64,000 nt of DNA from Helopsaltes ochotensis. Its lineage: Eukaryota > Chordata > Aves > Passeriformes > Locustellidae. Location of the stretch: positions 341,542 to 405,541 of the forward strand of contig VXBM01000026.1 in the NCBI GenBank assembly GCA_013400155.1. Reading direction: 5' to 3'. Each line of letters opens with the position of its first letter. The stretch's first letter is position 1. Both the position numbers and the translations under genes were made by a program. The notes under the pieces are model-generated. The model was given only the letters and a program-made list of their open reading frames with translations. It was not told the DNA's origin and searched no databases. Positions 12,892 through 24,240 of the stretch are shown here, one piece after another.

Positions 12892-13023
12892 TTCTGTGGC
12901 TTTTTGGGGGGCTTGATTCTATAAAAATGTACTACAAAATTTCAAATTAAATGTGCCAGTGCATAGACATCAATCTCTCTAAAAGAGAACTAGTGAATTT
13001 CTCAGCTCATGCAATATGAACAG

Positions 13024-13071
13024 CAAACAAACAAACAAACAAACAAACCCACAAAAAAACCAAACAAAAAC
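13024..13071. repeat. A/C simple sequence, (CAAA)n type
   Basis: Repeated CAAA and AAAC units run on the plus strand. In the ASXL3 transcript this would be a UUUG-rich run. Confidence 0.9.
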
Positions 13072-14560
13072 TTCATAGATTTTTCTGTGTTTTTTTCCCC
13101 TACAGCTAAGGAATGGTTTAATTACAGGTAGACTGAAACATACACACCCATATCTTTACAGAAACATAAAGACATCCACAGCAAACTGTTCCAGAGAAAT
13201 AAATTATTACTAGAAAATGATGCTTTCATAGAAAGCCTGACAATGTTTTCTTATTTCACATTCAAGTCAAACAGATTTAATTCAGTCTGCCAGAAATGGC
13301 TATGCTTCTGCTCTGTGAAAAATATGCTAATGATGAAAATAAGGACTTGACAATTTACTGAATACTAAGCGGAAAATCTGTAATGAATTGCCTGTGTTGT
13401 AGTGTTCAGTTCAGTCTCTTTTTTTTCCCCTCAGTTGCTATGGAATACTAGAAATAGCATAAAGAAGATTATACTATTTTGTGGGATGTTGTGCATGTCC
13501 CTTAAGACAGAATGCTTAGAAATAAAGACAAAAGTCAGCTGTGGGATAAATGAAATTCAAAGCAGCAATAAATAAAAGGCTTAAATACTAACTTTTCAAT
13601 GCAGAAGGGAAATACAGAGAACAAAACAAATGCCAAAAAAATTCAAGCCCAACAAATAAATCTCAATCAGCAACTAGCAAGTTGAAACCTAGAGTAATTC
13701 ATTTTACACCTGCAAGGAAAAGCAGCTTCTTAGGTTACTTGTATGGTGCAACAAAAGCTCATAAATCCATTAAATGCAGACATGTCTTCAAGTTCTCAGG
13801 CAGACCTCAATTTTCACTGCAGGTTTTAAGCCCTCAACAGATTAAACTCTTCTCTTAAGCATGTTTTACCAGAGTGTACATTCAAAAGGTGACTCCTTCT
13901 AGCTAAGTGTCTGTATCCTTCTGTGTTTGCAATTTTTATATATATGGCTGGTCCTGACAGCTTGTGTGTTGAATTGCATTTGAACAAATACTACCTGAAG
14001 TAAATCCAGTAAATTAGTCTTGCCTTTTTCAAGCACAAAAGAGCTGAGCAAGGTTGCTGGCTACTCAGCAAGATTCTTACATTTTTCCCATAACCATCAT
14101 CAGTTATATCAATTTGTTATATCAATTACACTGATATTAAGCTCTCTTCCTTCTGATTTTTATTTCAAATCCACTGGTTAATTACCTCTGTACTTCAGTG
14201 TTAATATGCGGTAGATAGATCTTCATTTCAGGACAATGATGGAAAGAAAAACACATTCTGTCAACTTTCAGTTTCCCTAGAATATTTTTGAAAATTTTGT
14301 GTCTGGACAAAAACGGACAACTATTACTGGAAAACTCTTCTATGTCCTTGCTTCTCTTACAATGATGCTGGCAAAACAATCCAATTAAGGCAGTAAAATC
14401 AGTGAATGCATTTAATCTACCTACCTTTCACAAAGTCATGCTTATACAACTGCAGCCAGGCTTTGGAAAAAACAAAAGAAAACGGTCTATAGACTGGAAA
14501 ACTGCATCTCGTCAGTAATTTTTTTTTAAATTGAGGCTTAATGCACTACACTATAGGAAA

Positions 14561-14635
14561 CGCACCACACACACACAACAAAATAACCACCAAACCAAAC
14601 AAAACCCACACCCCAAACAAATAAACCAACCCTAA
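14561..14635. repeat. A/C simple sequence
   Basis: An ACACAC run is followed by irregular CAAAC and CCAAAC units, with almost no G or T on the plus strand. Confidence 0.85.
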
Positions 14636-16404
14636 AACTTTCACTGCTGGGAGAATAAAGATACGGTGAAACTTTCCTGATGTAACTTCAGAGATATCTG
14701 ATTGTTTTGAATGCATTTAGGTCTCCTGGATATCTTTATTTAATCTCTCTTTTTGAAAAAGAAACACTGTTTTTATTGCAGAATTACTCTTCGAAGTACA
14801 GAAACATTAAAGAAAAAAAAAACATCTGAAGCATACAGTGCAGCTACACTGTCTAAGAGAAATATGGGAAGCTAGGACACAACATATTATTTTAATAACA
14901 CCAATTTACAATGTAGAAGGTTTCTCTTTCCATCAGCCTTAACTACATTGTTGCTTTTCAGTCTCTTTCCATAGTAGCCTACACTGAGAGACACACCATA
15001 AGAAAAAGTCAACATAACTTAAATTCTTACACTAATCATAAAAATATATTAATAAAGGAAACACTACACTATGAAAAGCAACACTGGAATTGTTGACAAA
15101 TTTACATTATCTAGTCACAGCTGATGTCCACCTCATAGTCCAAAATAAAAAAAAAACTTTAACAGGAAGTGATGTCATGACTGCATAAAACTAGTAAATC
15201 ATTTAAGATCAGCACTGCTATACATTATTTGAAACATTTAAGTTGCTGGATTTCCACTTGTATTAAAAAAAGGAGTATCTTTAACATTAATTGGAGGTCT
15301 TAATTTCGGAATATTAGGCTGTGATATGGAGGATGGACTTGGGTGCATTTAAACATAAAAAATTTTTGCAATGTAGATCTTTAGAACTCAAAATGTTTAT
15401 CACATCACAAATCTAACTATCATAATTTTTCCTATTACAGGTAAAAAATGTAAACTTTTAAAATTTTCACATATCCTCTGAATAATCATAAACTTGAATA
15501 TTTAAAAATTGTACAGGTCACTCTCCCTTACCCAGAAAGCGTCAACCAAATAAGAAAAAACTTCATACAGTGCTTTATACCACAGATTAGGCTTGTCTGG
15601 AAGGAGCAGAAACCTAAATAGCACAAGTAAAATAAAAATAGTTTAATAGCACCTAGGAGACAAGTGTGTCACACAGACTGGATTCCTGTTTTCCCAATCT
15701 CTGCAAATACATTTTACAGAACTGGTAATAGATGGGAAAAAAAAGGTTTATGGCAGATCTTCAAAAAATATAGAAAAAAAAATCAAGCAGGACCATTTCT
15801 TATAATTTACATGAAAGAGGGAAAGCTCGTTACCATGTATGTTTTAGCACCCAAATACACAGAAGTATTGTTACCAAATGGAAAACTGAAGTCCTGAATA
15901 GAAGGGCAAAAATACATATGGAAAAGTAACAGCAACACGCTAATCTTAAAGAAAAGAGAATAAACTGTTCTAAAATCTCAGTTGACCCAAGAATGCAGGA
16001 ACAAACTTCAACATGATGACAAATCAAGGGCTAAGTACAAAAGCGGAAACCATATGAACTTTTCTAAACCATCAGTTGAAGGTCCCAGACATGGCGAAAA
16101 AACAGAATTGCTTTATTTTTTCATAACTGGTTCTGGAACCAAACTAAGGAAGAACACTTGATTGACCCAAGTCAGAATATGAAATTAATACTGGGATGTT
16201 TACAATGCAATACTTGAGAAAATTTCAGGCACAGGGAATAGAGTTTGAGGCTGCAAAGCAAGGGAAAAACGATGACAGAAGATCAAGGTAATTGGAGACC
16301 ATGGGGTGGGTATGAGAAAACGGGAAGAAACTTGCAGAAACTCATAGGACATGGGGCTGCATGTAGATGGGAACTAGTAGATACTGCACAGGCAACACCA
16401 ATTT

Positions 16405-16565
16405 AATGGACAGGACATTGGGAGTGAAGGAGACAAGGACCAGGTTATATTCTCAGCTCTACATTTAGCTTTGATAAATATTACTTTGCTTCTGTCTCCA
16501 ATCTCTTTTTACACATGCTCAATTAATACTCTTATCAGTAAGAACAGTATCCTTGAAAGTGTTCT
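16405..16565 (+). mobile_element. MIR-like tRNA-derived SINE relic
   Basis: The plus strand follows the amniote MIR core in order: GACAGGACATTGGGAGT, GGAGACAAGGACCAGGTT, TATTCTCAGCTCTACA, a TCTGTCTCCAATCTC block (the cytosine-rich CTCAGTTTCC region of the consensus), and a weaker AGTATCCTTGAAAGTG tail. It is highly diverged and short. MIR-type elements predate the bird-mammal split, so this is a very old insertion. Confidence 0.6.
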
Positions 16566-16833
16566 GTGTCATACTCAAAAGCTACTTACAATTTAAGCTA
16601 TGACATTTATCATCTGAAATTCAAAATTAAATTCACACCTTAATTATAAAGATAATTTTATAAGAACCACTGACATGCAGACTGATTTTATTGGACTGTT
16701 TAATAAACAGTCTCTAGACAGAGACTCCACTGGCCTGTGAAAGAAAGAAGAGCGGCATTAAACAAATAAAATACTCCAGGTAATTTCTAAAATACTAAAA
16801 TAGGGGGGAAAAAATAGGATAATGGTGGCTCAG

Positions 16834-16880
16834 GAAAACAAACAAACAAAAACACCAACCACAACACAAAACAAAAAGAA
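16834..16880. repeat. A/C simple sequence
   Basis: AAACAAACAAACAAAAACACC and similar units; short and imperfect. Confidence 0.8.
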
Positions 16881-19800
16881 CATTCTACATAGCTAAATGT
16901 CTTATATTGAAATATAGGTGTATCTTATAGGTATACACAATGGAAGACTCAACATGACAAAAATTTCTTCATCTTTGCAATTCAGTGAGGGAAAGCATTT
17001 GAGGTTTTATTATTTTACATCTGTTCTACATCTCACTCAAAACCAGTTTTCCAAATCAATACAAAGGTGGCACTACTGATGTCCAGATATAGGCAAGCTT
17101 TAAACAGTAGGGTAATCACAATGCAGCAATATGCAATGAAGAATTCACAACCCTGATCTTAGGCTTGAGTTAATGCCTTAGCTAAAACTAAAATACTTAT
17201 TACAGAGGTGACAGAGGCGTGATTATGCAAGTTACAGTTTCAATGCTGGAATGCAATACAGAAAATCCACCGGTTTTTACCAGGTTAAACTGCACCACAC
17301 ATAACAATGCTGGGAATTGTCTAGGCAAGAAGGAGCAAGCCTGAGATTTTCAGCTGGCAAATTGCTGCTATCAGAACTGCCTACCAAATTAGGTGGTCTG
17401 TTGTTACATTGGAAAGAACAGCATTTCAAAGACATGTCTGAAGTGAATTTATGCAGAAAGACAGGTTGTACTGAAAGTTTGTTTCTTTCACTGCTCTACA
17501 GCCAAAAGCCACATCTGTAGAAGCATGAAAATCAACCTAATAATGCCAGGCAAAAGAATCTGAATAGCTTTCTCCTTCTCTTTCCATCACAGCTTCCTTT
17601 CAGTCCATTGTAGGGAATAACTATCTTCAGACAAAACAATACACTCCCTTCAGCTGAAGAGGCTCCCAAATAAATTCTATCAGACATATGCAACCACAGA
17701 AGCCTCCTAACTGTCTGTGCTCTTCCGCTGGCAACCACAGCCTTAAGACAAAAATTGTGGTTCTTTCAATTAAATTTTAAGTGCTTTTGGTAATTGCAGG
17801 GCATATGGGGGGTTTTTTTTAAGTGAAAGATAAAAACTGTGACTTAATAATTATGAATTACAATGACATCTTGGAATGACTTTACAGAGAAAGAAAGTAA
17901 ATTCTCTGACAATATGCACACAATGAAACAAGGAACCTGAAAACGATAAACAGAAGACAGTTGCCAGCTCATTTAGCCTATTTACAGAAACAGCAGCATT
18001 CAGAAGGGATTTTTTTAAGTCAATAGCTCTAAGGATGAAGTATGCAAAGGCTTAAAGAGACACTGTCAAAAAGATCAAAGGATTTACAAGTGACGGTAAT
18101 ATTTTCAGGAGTCCCCTCTAACTTCAAAGCTAAAGACAGACCCTGCAGAGATCATGTGTTTTATTCCATTGATGACTCCACTCTGCAGTTCAAAGTGGGT
18201 TTAATTCTAGCTAACCCACTAGTTTCGTATTTTTGCACAAAGACTGTAAATCTAGTAAGAGTGTCTTTGAGATTTATTAGGGTCATACTTTGTGCTGCTT
18301 TCCTAGGCTCAGAAGACTTAATATGTTATGATATCATTCATGATAAATATTATCAACACTGTGGAGTGCAGAAGAAACTGCACTATTGCCAGTGCCAGTG
18401 GCAAGCATCTCTTCTTAGTCTTCTGAAAGACTACTGTCACAACAATAAATCAATAGATAGCTTAGTCTTGCAAAGAAAGTGGCAAAATATGCAGAGGAAA
18501 AAACAGAGGAAGAGGAGGAGATATGACTGGTGCTCTGATTCCCACAGCTGAAATTAAGATCAACAAAGACATCAAGAGAAAAGAAGTTTAAGATTCCTAC
18601 TGGAAAATGGAAACGAGGGAGACAAAACAAATTTTATAAAACTCTTCTATGAATTACCTGAACAGAATAATGTCATGGTCAAGTTAGTTGATCATACAGA
18701 AATCAATTACTCCAGCTGAACAGCAAAAACACTATGAAATTATCCCATTCCAGTGTTCACAGTCCTGAGTCTAATGGAGCAAATAGCTAGCATAGCTGTG
18801 GGCTAAAGTTGCACTCCAAGAAATCAAGCAGCTTGTCCCATTTTGAAAGTTTATTGGCTTTTAACTTGTACTGAGAATCTTTGGCTTTCATCTTATCCAG
18901 ACAAGTCAATTTCCCAGCCTCACCATGCAAAGGAGAAAGGGAACTACAGAAAGCCAAGACATAATCTAGGGTTATTAGCATCAAACATTTATCAGAGTTT
19001 GGCTGGATATTTTCCCCTAGGACTCAAACAATGTGTACAGCCCAAGAACTCAAAACTGTTCTAGAAAAATGCATACAAAAACATGGATGAAGGGATATAC
19101 TAGTTCATTTCCCTAGCTCAAGGCAGGATCAACCAAATCTACAGACAGACATATTGCTACACTGGGCTGTGGTGAGACCTACCAACCTTTCACATCTCTT
19201 CTATGCCTCATTATAGGAATTAATGATTCCTGTTAAAAAAACACCAAACTTTGTACTTTCTAATTGGCATTTTCTCTTCCTACAATTTAAAGGCTTTATT
19301 TCTTTGTTCTGTGCATTAAAGATGTTCAGGATAACTTACTCCTTCACTCTTTTCCTATCTTTTTTATAGCTGAAGACTTACTATGCCTATATTCAATCTT
19401 CTCTTCCTTAATCCAAACAGTTAATTCATACCAGCTTCTGTCTTATTTTTATCTCCCTGATAATTTTAAGTGGTCTTCTATTGGTCCTATTTCTCACAAA
19501 GGTGCAGTGCTCCAAACAGAATGGAACAGATAGCTTACTTCTGGTGGTTCCAGGTAATGAGAAAAAAAGGACAAAACCAAGAGAAAAGAAAGACAGGGAC
19601 AGAAAAGCATCTGGCAAGTTTCTGGGACTTGGTTGACTTGAACTCGTGGGGAAGAAGCAGCTAAAACACTGAGCATTCATGAAGGGATGATTCTTCATTT
19701 TTAGGAAAACAAGGGAGGAAAAAAAAAGAAGAGAAAGGGCCTCAGGAAATGAAACTTCAGCAAACTCACCCACACAACATGCACAAAGAAATTTCTGTAA

Positions 19801-19954
19801 TCACACCAGCAGAAAGGAAACTGACTTGCTCGTCCAAGAAGGGGTTGGCACTGAGTACTTACACTCAAAGCACAGGAGTTCTAATGCCTAATCAGAAGCA
19901 TGTCTATGATTAGACAGCTGCTAAAACCAAAACCAGGAACAAACATGGAAAAAT
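16881..19954. other. Intronic DNA with one long unexplained open frame
   Basis: No repeat family was recognised. The notable item is the 169-residue frame at 18042-18551, listed separately. Confidence 0.55.
18042..18551 (+). other. Unrecognised 169-residue open reading frame, antisense to ASXL3
   Basis: An ATG-initiated frame of 169 codons lies on the plus strand in DNA of about 40% G+C, where stops should come roughly every 15 codons. That makes it the longest non-repetitive frame in the left half of the window. The translation is not low complexity: it has scattered cysteines and histidines in the middle (for example HYCQCQWQ) and a basic end (KKQRKRRRYDW) resembling a nuclear localisation signal. 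I recognise no family. No promoter, splice or polyadenylation signals tie it to a transcript. Chance, or a fragment of an old retrocopy or transposon, is more likely than a gene. Confidence 0.2.
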
Positions 19955-20790
19955 TGATTAGATGATAATTAAATAAATTAAGTATTCCCACATCAGTTAA
20001 ATGTGCTGAAATTCACCATAGGTAATTAAAGCTGACTGGATCAGCCTCAGAACTATCAATAGTAATTTTTGAGAATTTGTAGAGGATACCAGTGATTCCA
20101 AAAGAATGGAAAACATTCAGTGATCAGCTTTTAAAAAAATGAAAAAGACAAGTCCAAAAAAGTAGAGATGCAGCAACTGAATTCCAATTCCCCAAAATAC
20201 AGAATAGAAATTATTTGGAAGCATTTAGCAAATAAGAAGTTGAGTAATATATAGGCCTGTCAAGAACAAGTTCCTTCAAATCTATCAAAATATTCTTTGT
20301 GACATAGCAGCAGACCCTGTAGCTAGAAAAGAAGCAGTAGGTATTACATAGCCCAACTTAGTAAGTTTTTGGTCATTGTTTCCCATGGACTTCCATAAGC
20401 AAAAAGAAATATAATGCTACAAAAGAAAACAAGTTCTACTAAGCAGATGACACTAAAGCTTGGAAAAGCTGTATGCACGCTGGATGACAGGAGTACATTG
20501 TTAAAGCAATTTTACTGAATTTGAGAAACAGTCTGCAGAAAACCTAAATACAATTCAGTAAGGGAAATTTTAGTGCTGAACAAGAGTAAGTAACAAAAGA
20601 AACGCAAGCTGGAGAACAACTAACAAGGCAGCAGCACAGGGAAAAAGGAGCACTGAGGTGAGAGCACATCATACTGTGACTAGTAGTCTGTGTCACATTG
20701 GCAAAATCATGCTAGGGTGTAGAGATAGCAGGTGGAGAGCCTAGAAATTTACAGCAGGACAGGGAAATGTTTTCAGGACAGAAAATCCAG
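19955..20790 (+). mobile_element. Ancient CR1 LINE fragment (reverse transcriptase region)
   Basis: The plus strand tracks the ancestral amniote CR1 reverse transcriptase region: TCAGAACTATCAATAG, TTTGAGAATTTGTAGAGGA, CCAAAAGAATGGAAAAC, CTGTCAAGAACAAGTTCC, TTAGTAAGTTTTTGGTCA, then GCAGATGACACTAAAGCTTG (the A-D-D-T catalytic motif region), and further 3' sequence to about 20790. An internal stretch between the F-S-K-A-F-like motif (about 20370) and the A-D-D motif (about 20440) is missing. All frames are broken. Confidence 0.75.
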
Positions 20791-23775
20791 AGCACTGAGC
20801 TCTGAAGTGAGCTGATGTCTGTTTTCCTTGTAAAGAGATTTCAGTCTCCAGGTCTGTTGGCCTTCACCATCAGCATAGACATGGATGTTAAATAAATACT
20901 TCTCCCTCCCCACCACCACCCACAGAAGAAAGCCATACATGTTCTACATCCCTGAAAGGTTTGCCTTAAAAGTTTTTACTCCTTCTAGGTAGCAAAAGAA
21001 CTGCCTGCCTGCTGACCATTTTACAACCAACCAGCATAACAGGAAAGATACTTAAGAAACAAAAATCAGTTGTTTCTTCCCCAAGATGTAAAAAACAAGG
21101 TAGGTGTGTAACATCTCACCGGGTATATCAGTAGAATTTTTTGGGTTATTTTCTTACATATATCTGCCTTGTAAATTTGGAATTTAATCCTTTTGTATTT
21201 AATTATATGAGTAATACAAAAATAAATGTGCAACTTGATGTCTTTATGGCAGAAAAGGAAAAGGAGGCTGAATAGTCTGACAGTGTGTTTTTTTAAAGAT
21301 TACACATAATGACAATGAGATGGCTGCAAATCACACATTACTCTTTCAGATTTACTATCACAGCATAACGCTTTAGATTAATTAATGCTACAATATAGAT
21401 GAAAAATGACTAAGACAATTAACCTCATTCATCTATAAATGGAAGAGTATAGCAGAGAGTTTTTTAAGAACTTAATGTAGAATTGCCAAGGTCCTACTGA
21501 CGATGGTAATCAGTATAAAGGAGTAAGTAAAGCGTATTAGAGTAGTAACATATTCCTGGCATAAGTTCAGACTTGGAAGAATACACAAATCAATACAGAA
21601 TAAAATATGCTAGTGCCATTCTGCTGCTTATGGCCAGGCACCAACTGGCAGGAAGGTACTGAAAGAAATTGCAGACCTGGATGAAGTGAACAGGAGACTC
21701 TAAATTCAAGTACGGTGAAAACCAAGCATTACTTACATGCTGAGACCCAATCAACAAATCTGTGTATGAAGTTAAACCCCTTATTGACTCCTGTTATGAG
21801 TTAGGCACACAGATAACTCTGAAAGTTTGTCCCTAATCTATATTAAATGCAGTAGGAACACAACTTTTACATGAAATCAGAAGTTAAATGAAAATCTAAA
21901 TACATAGAAATAATATAAAATCAACATTTTCTCATTTTACAATAGCAGAATTTAGAATGTTTAGGCTAAGGAGTTCAGGATGAAAATGTTTCAACTATAA
22001 AGAACATTGAATTTTATCCTTCTCATTTTTCTAGAACTCATGACCACATAGACCATCCTGCAATCTGCTACACAGTCACAAATACCTGCACGTACCATGA
22101 ATAAAAATCAGAACTAATCTGAATTTCTTTCCTATTTCTCTGCAATTCTCAGTTTCCTAGTAACTGAAGAAATGAAAGATCATCTAATCTCTTTAACAGA
22201 ATCTTTCTCTTACTATTCATTCTGCAGCAATTAAAAAGGGGTTGACTTTTTCTACATTTAAAATATAAAATATTGCCTTCATTTCTTTCCACAGGTTTTT
22301 CATTCAAAATTTTATTCATGTCTTGATCACAAAACCCAAAATTTTTAAAATTAAAGAGAAATGCTATTAGCAGGCATTAGAGCTCCTCCCATGCAATTGT
22401 CTCATATCACAAGACATCAGAAGAAGGCAATTCATTTATTGCTGTGAGAAACAGTATCTTAATAGAACAGATTTTCAAAATCGTGTTTTCTTGCATTTTT
22501 GTTGTTGTTGTATGCAAATCACTGCAGTATAACACATTTGGACACTCATTTTCAAAAGTTTTCATCCCCTTGCTCACTTGGAATCATTGCCAAATATACT
22601 CAAAGCAATTTCTCGACAGAAACTAAAGCACTTTATATCGGTAAAAAGTGGTAAATTCAATTTCACTTTCCATACCATCTCTTTTGAAATTTTATCAAAA
22701 TATAGCTATTATGAGCATGTTATGAGGCTGCCAACAAAGAAGTGCACGGTTATGCTGTGCAAACAATCACACAGATTGTGTACTGTTCTGTTTCCTAGGA
22801 ACAACAGTGAATTCAGTAAAAATATGTTCCATGGTTACTTCTGGTTCACCTCTACATGGACTTGGAAGTTGCCCTGTTCTGAACCTTAGTTTCCACACTG
22901 GAAGAACACAATTAAAATAAAAGCACATCTCCCTGAGCTTTGAGACAGCAACAAGTATTAATTTATTAAACCAGAAAATTTTAGTATAATAACTGAAGAA
23001 GAGGCAATTCCATCTTGTAGGAAAACCCCACCAGCTGACCAGTTTTTCCTTATTTTCACTTCCTTTCCAATTTTCCACTTGAAGCTCATTAAAGGATCTA
23101 ACAAGTAGACAGTCACCTTTCAGAATAAAAAGCTGCATGTACATCTGAACCAGGCAGCAGTAAAAGACAACAGATTGATTTCCACCGTCTCTGGATAGCA
23201 CATCTGTCCTCTAAAAGGATAATTATTATCACTTGACCCGACACCCAAAGTATGCTGCTATCAAGCAAGCTGAGCTGCTGTGTCAGCTACTGCATCCATG
23301 CTCTGCAGATACAGAGTAGCTCCCAGTGTCCAAACCTCCCTCTGTTACCACAGGCAACTCCAGCAAGTACTAACAGCGATTTAAGCGCCAGACCATAAAC
23401 TCAAGTGAGAAGTGCACCAAGCTTCATCTTGTACTTTCCCCATGCACACAGTGGCAGAGGTAACCCAGCTGACAAACTTCAGTCCTTAAGCAAAAATGAG
23501 ATGTGGCACTGGGCTGTCTGAGTAAATGACACTGTCCTTCTAAAGACAGGCCACTGGACTGGAGCTGGCCCACAGACTCCTTTGGTAAGATACAAAGTTA
23601 AGACAATCACTAACCCTTTTAAAAGCCTTGAACTAACAATCAAAACGCATCAACTGTATTTCCCACTTTGACACTGGAAATCAATTAAGCCAGCATTTGA
23701 AGTTTTGTAAAAATTATACACCATTCCTAGATCGTTTTCAGAGATAGCAGAAATATAGACCATATAAACACTGAC
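20791..23775. other. Intronic DNA next to exon 2, nothing recognised
   Basis: A+T-rich, with only short open frames (the longest is 144 residues on the minus strand at 22767-23201, no domain). No repeat family was seen. Confidence 0.55.
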
Positions 23776-23858
23776 CTTGTTTCTTTTAACCCTTCTTTCT
23801 GAATGACTTCCAGTATTTGTTTTGCAGTCATTGGTGAGTTGGGATACTTTTCCAATGC
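23776..23858 (-). CDS. ASXL3: ASXL3 coding exon 2 (start of HARE-HTH domain)
   Basis: On the minus strand a pyrimidine-rich acceptor (TTATTATTTCTTTTTAG) precedes 83 bases that start ALEKYPNSPMTAKQI and end EGLKET plus two bases (AG), followed by the donor GTCAGT. It enters in phase 0, exactly matching the end of exon 1 (AARL then ALEK), and leaves in phase 2, so the next codon is probably serine, as in the family's ETSGTSPLAC continuation. The segment is the first half of the HARE-HTH (winged-helix) domain, thought to contact DNA or chromatin. From memory human ASXL3 has histidine where this copy has tyrosine (KYP); ASXL2 also has tyrosine. CTTAC at about 23880 is a plausible branch-point region. 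No following exon (SGTSPLACLNAML) was found to the left, so intron 2 is longer than 23.7 kb. At 83 nt it is far too short to stand out as an open reading frame; it was found by motif. Confidence 0.95.
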
Positions 23859-24200
23859 CTAAAAAGAAATAATAAATGTAAGTGACAAGATGCAGCTGTC
23901 CTGTGAATCTGAAAGGTTATGTGATCCTGCAGTTTTTATGCAGTCAATTGTAAAAGGCAGGGAACAATAGTGTTGAGACTGGAGTCCTCTGTCTGTTGGA
24001 AGGCCAGATACAACCCAGGAAACTGCAGCAAGAAAAGGATTTACTTGCTGCTTTTGTACATCATCTGCTACATCTGCCTGGGAAAACTCTTACCAGGTTA
24101 CAAATAAAAGAGCTGGAATATGCAATTGGTTTTATGACACAGCAATAGATTTTCTTACAGGCATGAGGGGAAAAACATAAAACACATGAGCCAAAGGGGG

Positions 24201-24240
24201 AAAAAAAAAAAAAAAAAAAAAAAAAAAACAAAACAAAACA
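24201..24240. repeat. Poly(A) run followed by (CAAAA) units
   Basis: An uninterrupted run of 28 A, then CAAAACAAAACA. No retrocopied sequence with a recognisable source lies immediately to the left, so it is treated as simple sequence. Confidence 0.9.

Larger units (their letters stand above)
10051..16404. other. Intronic DNA, mostly featureless
   Basis: A+T-rich. Exceptions listed separately are A/C simple sequence (13024-13071 and 14561-14635) and a 24-base palindrome at 12868-12891. A CpG-containing patch at 11559-11600 includes CCGAATTTTCGG. No exon or repeat family was recognised elsewhere. Confidence 0.6.
1..23775 (-). other. ASXL3: ASXL3 intron 2 (5' part, continues beyond window)
   Basis: This is everything downstream of the exon 2 donor (GT at 23774-23775 on the minus strand). 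No base combination coding for the expected next ASXL3 exon was seen. The content is A+T-rich intronic DNA with repeats listed separately. Long introns at the 5' end are normal for ASXL genes. Confidence 0.85.

Noticed and set aside
1..23775. ASXL3 exon 3 or later exons
   Set aside because: Looked for the minus-strand SGTSPLACLNAML signature by its likely codons and found none.
24201..24240. Poly(A) run as a retrocopy tail
   Set aside because: No processed gene sequence or target duplication could be seen next to it.
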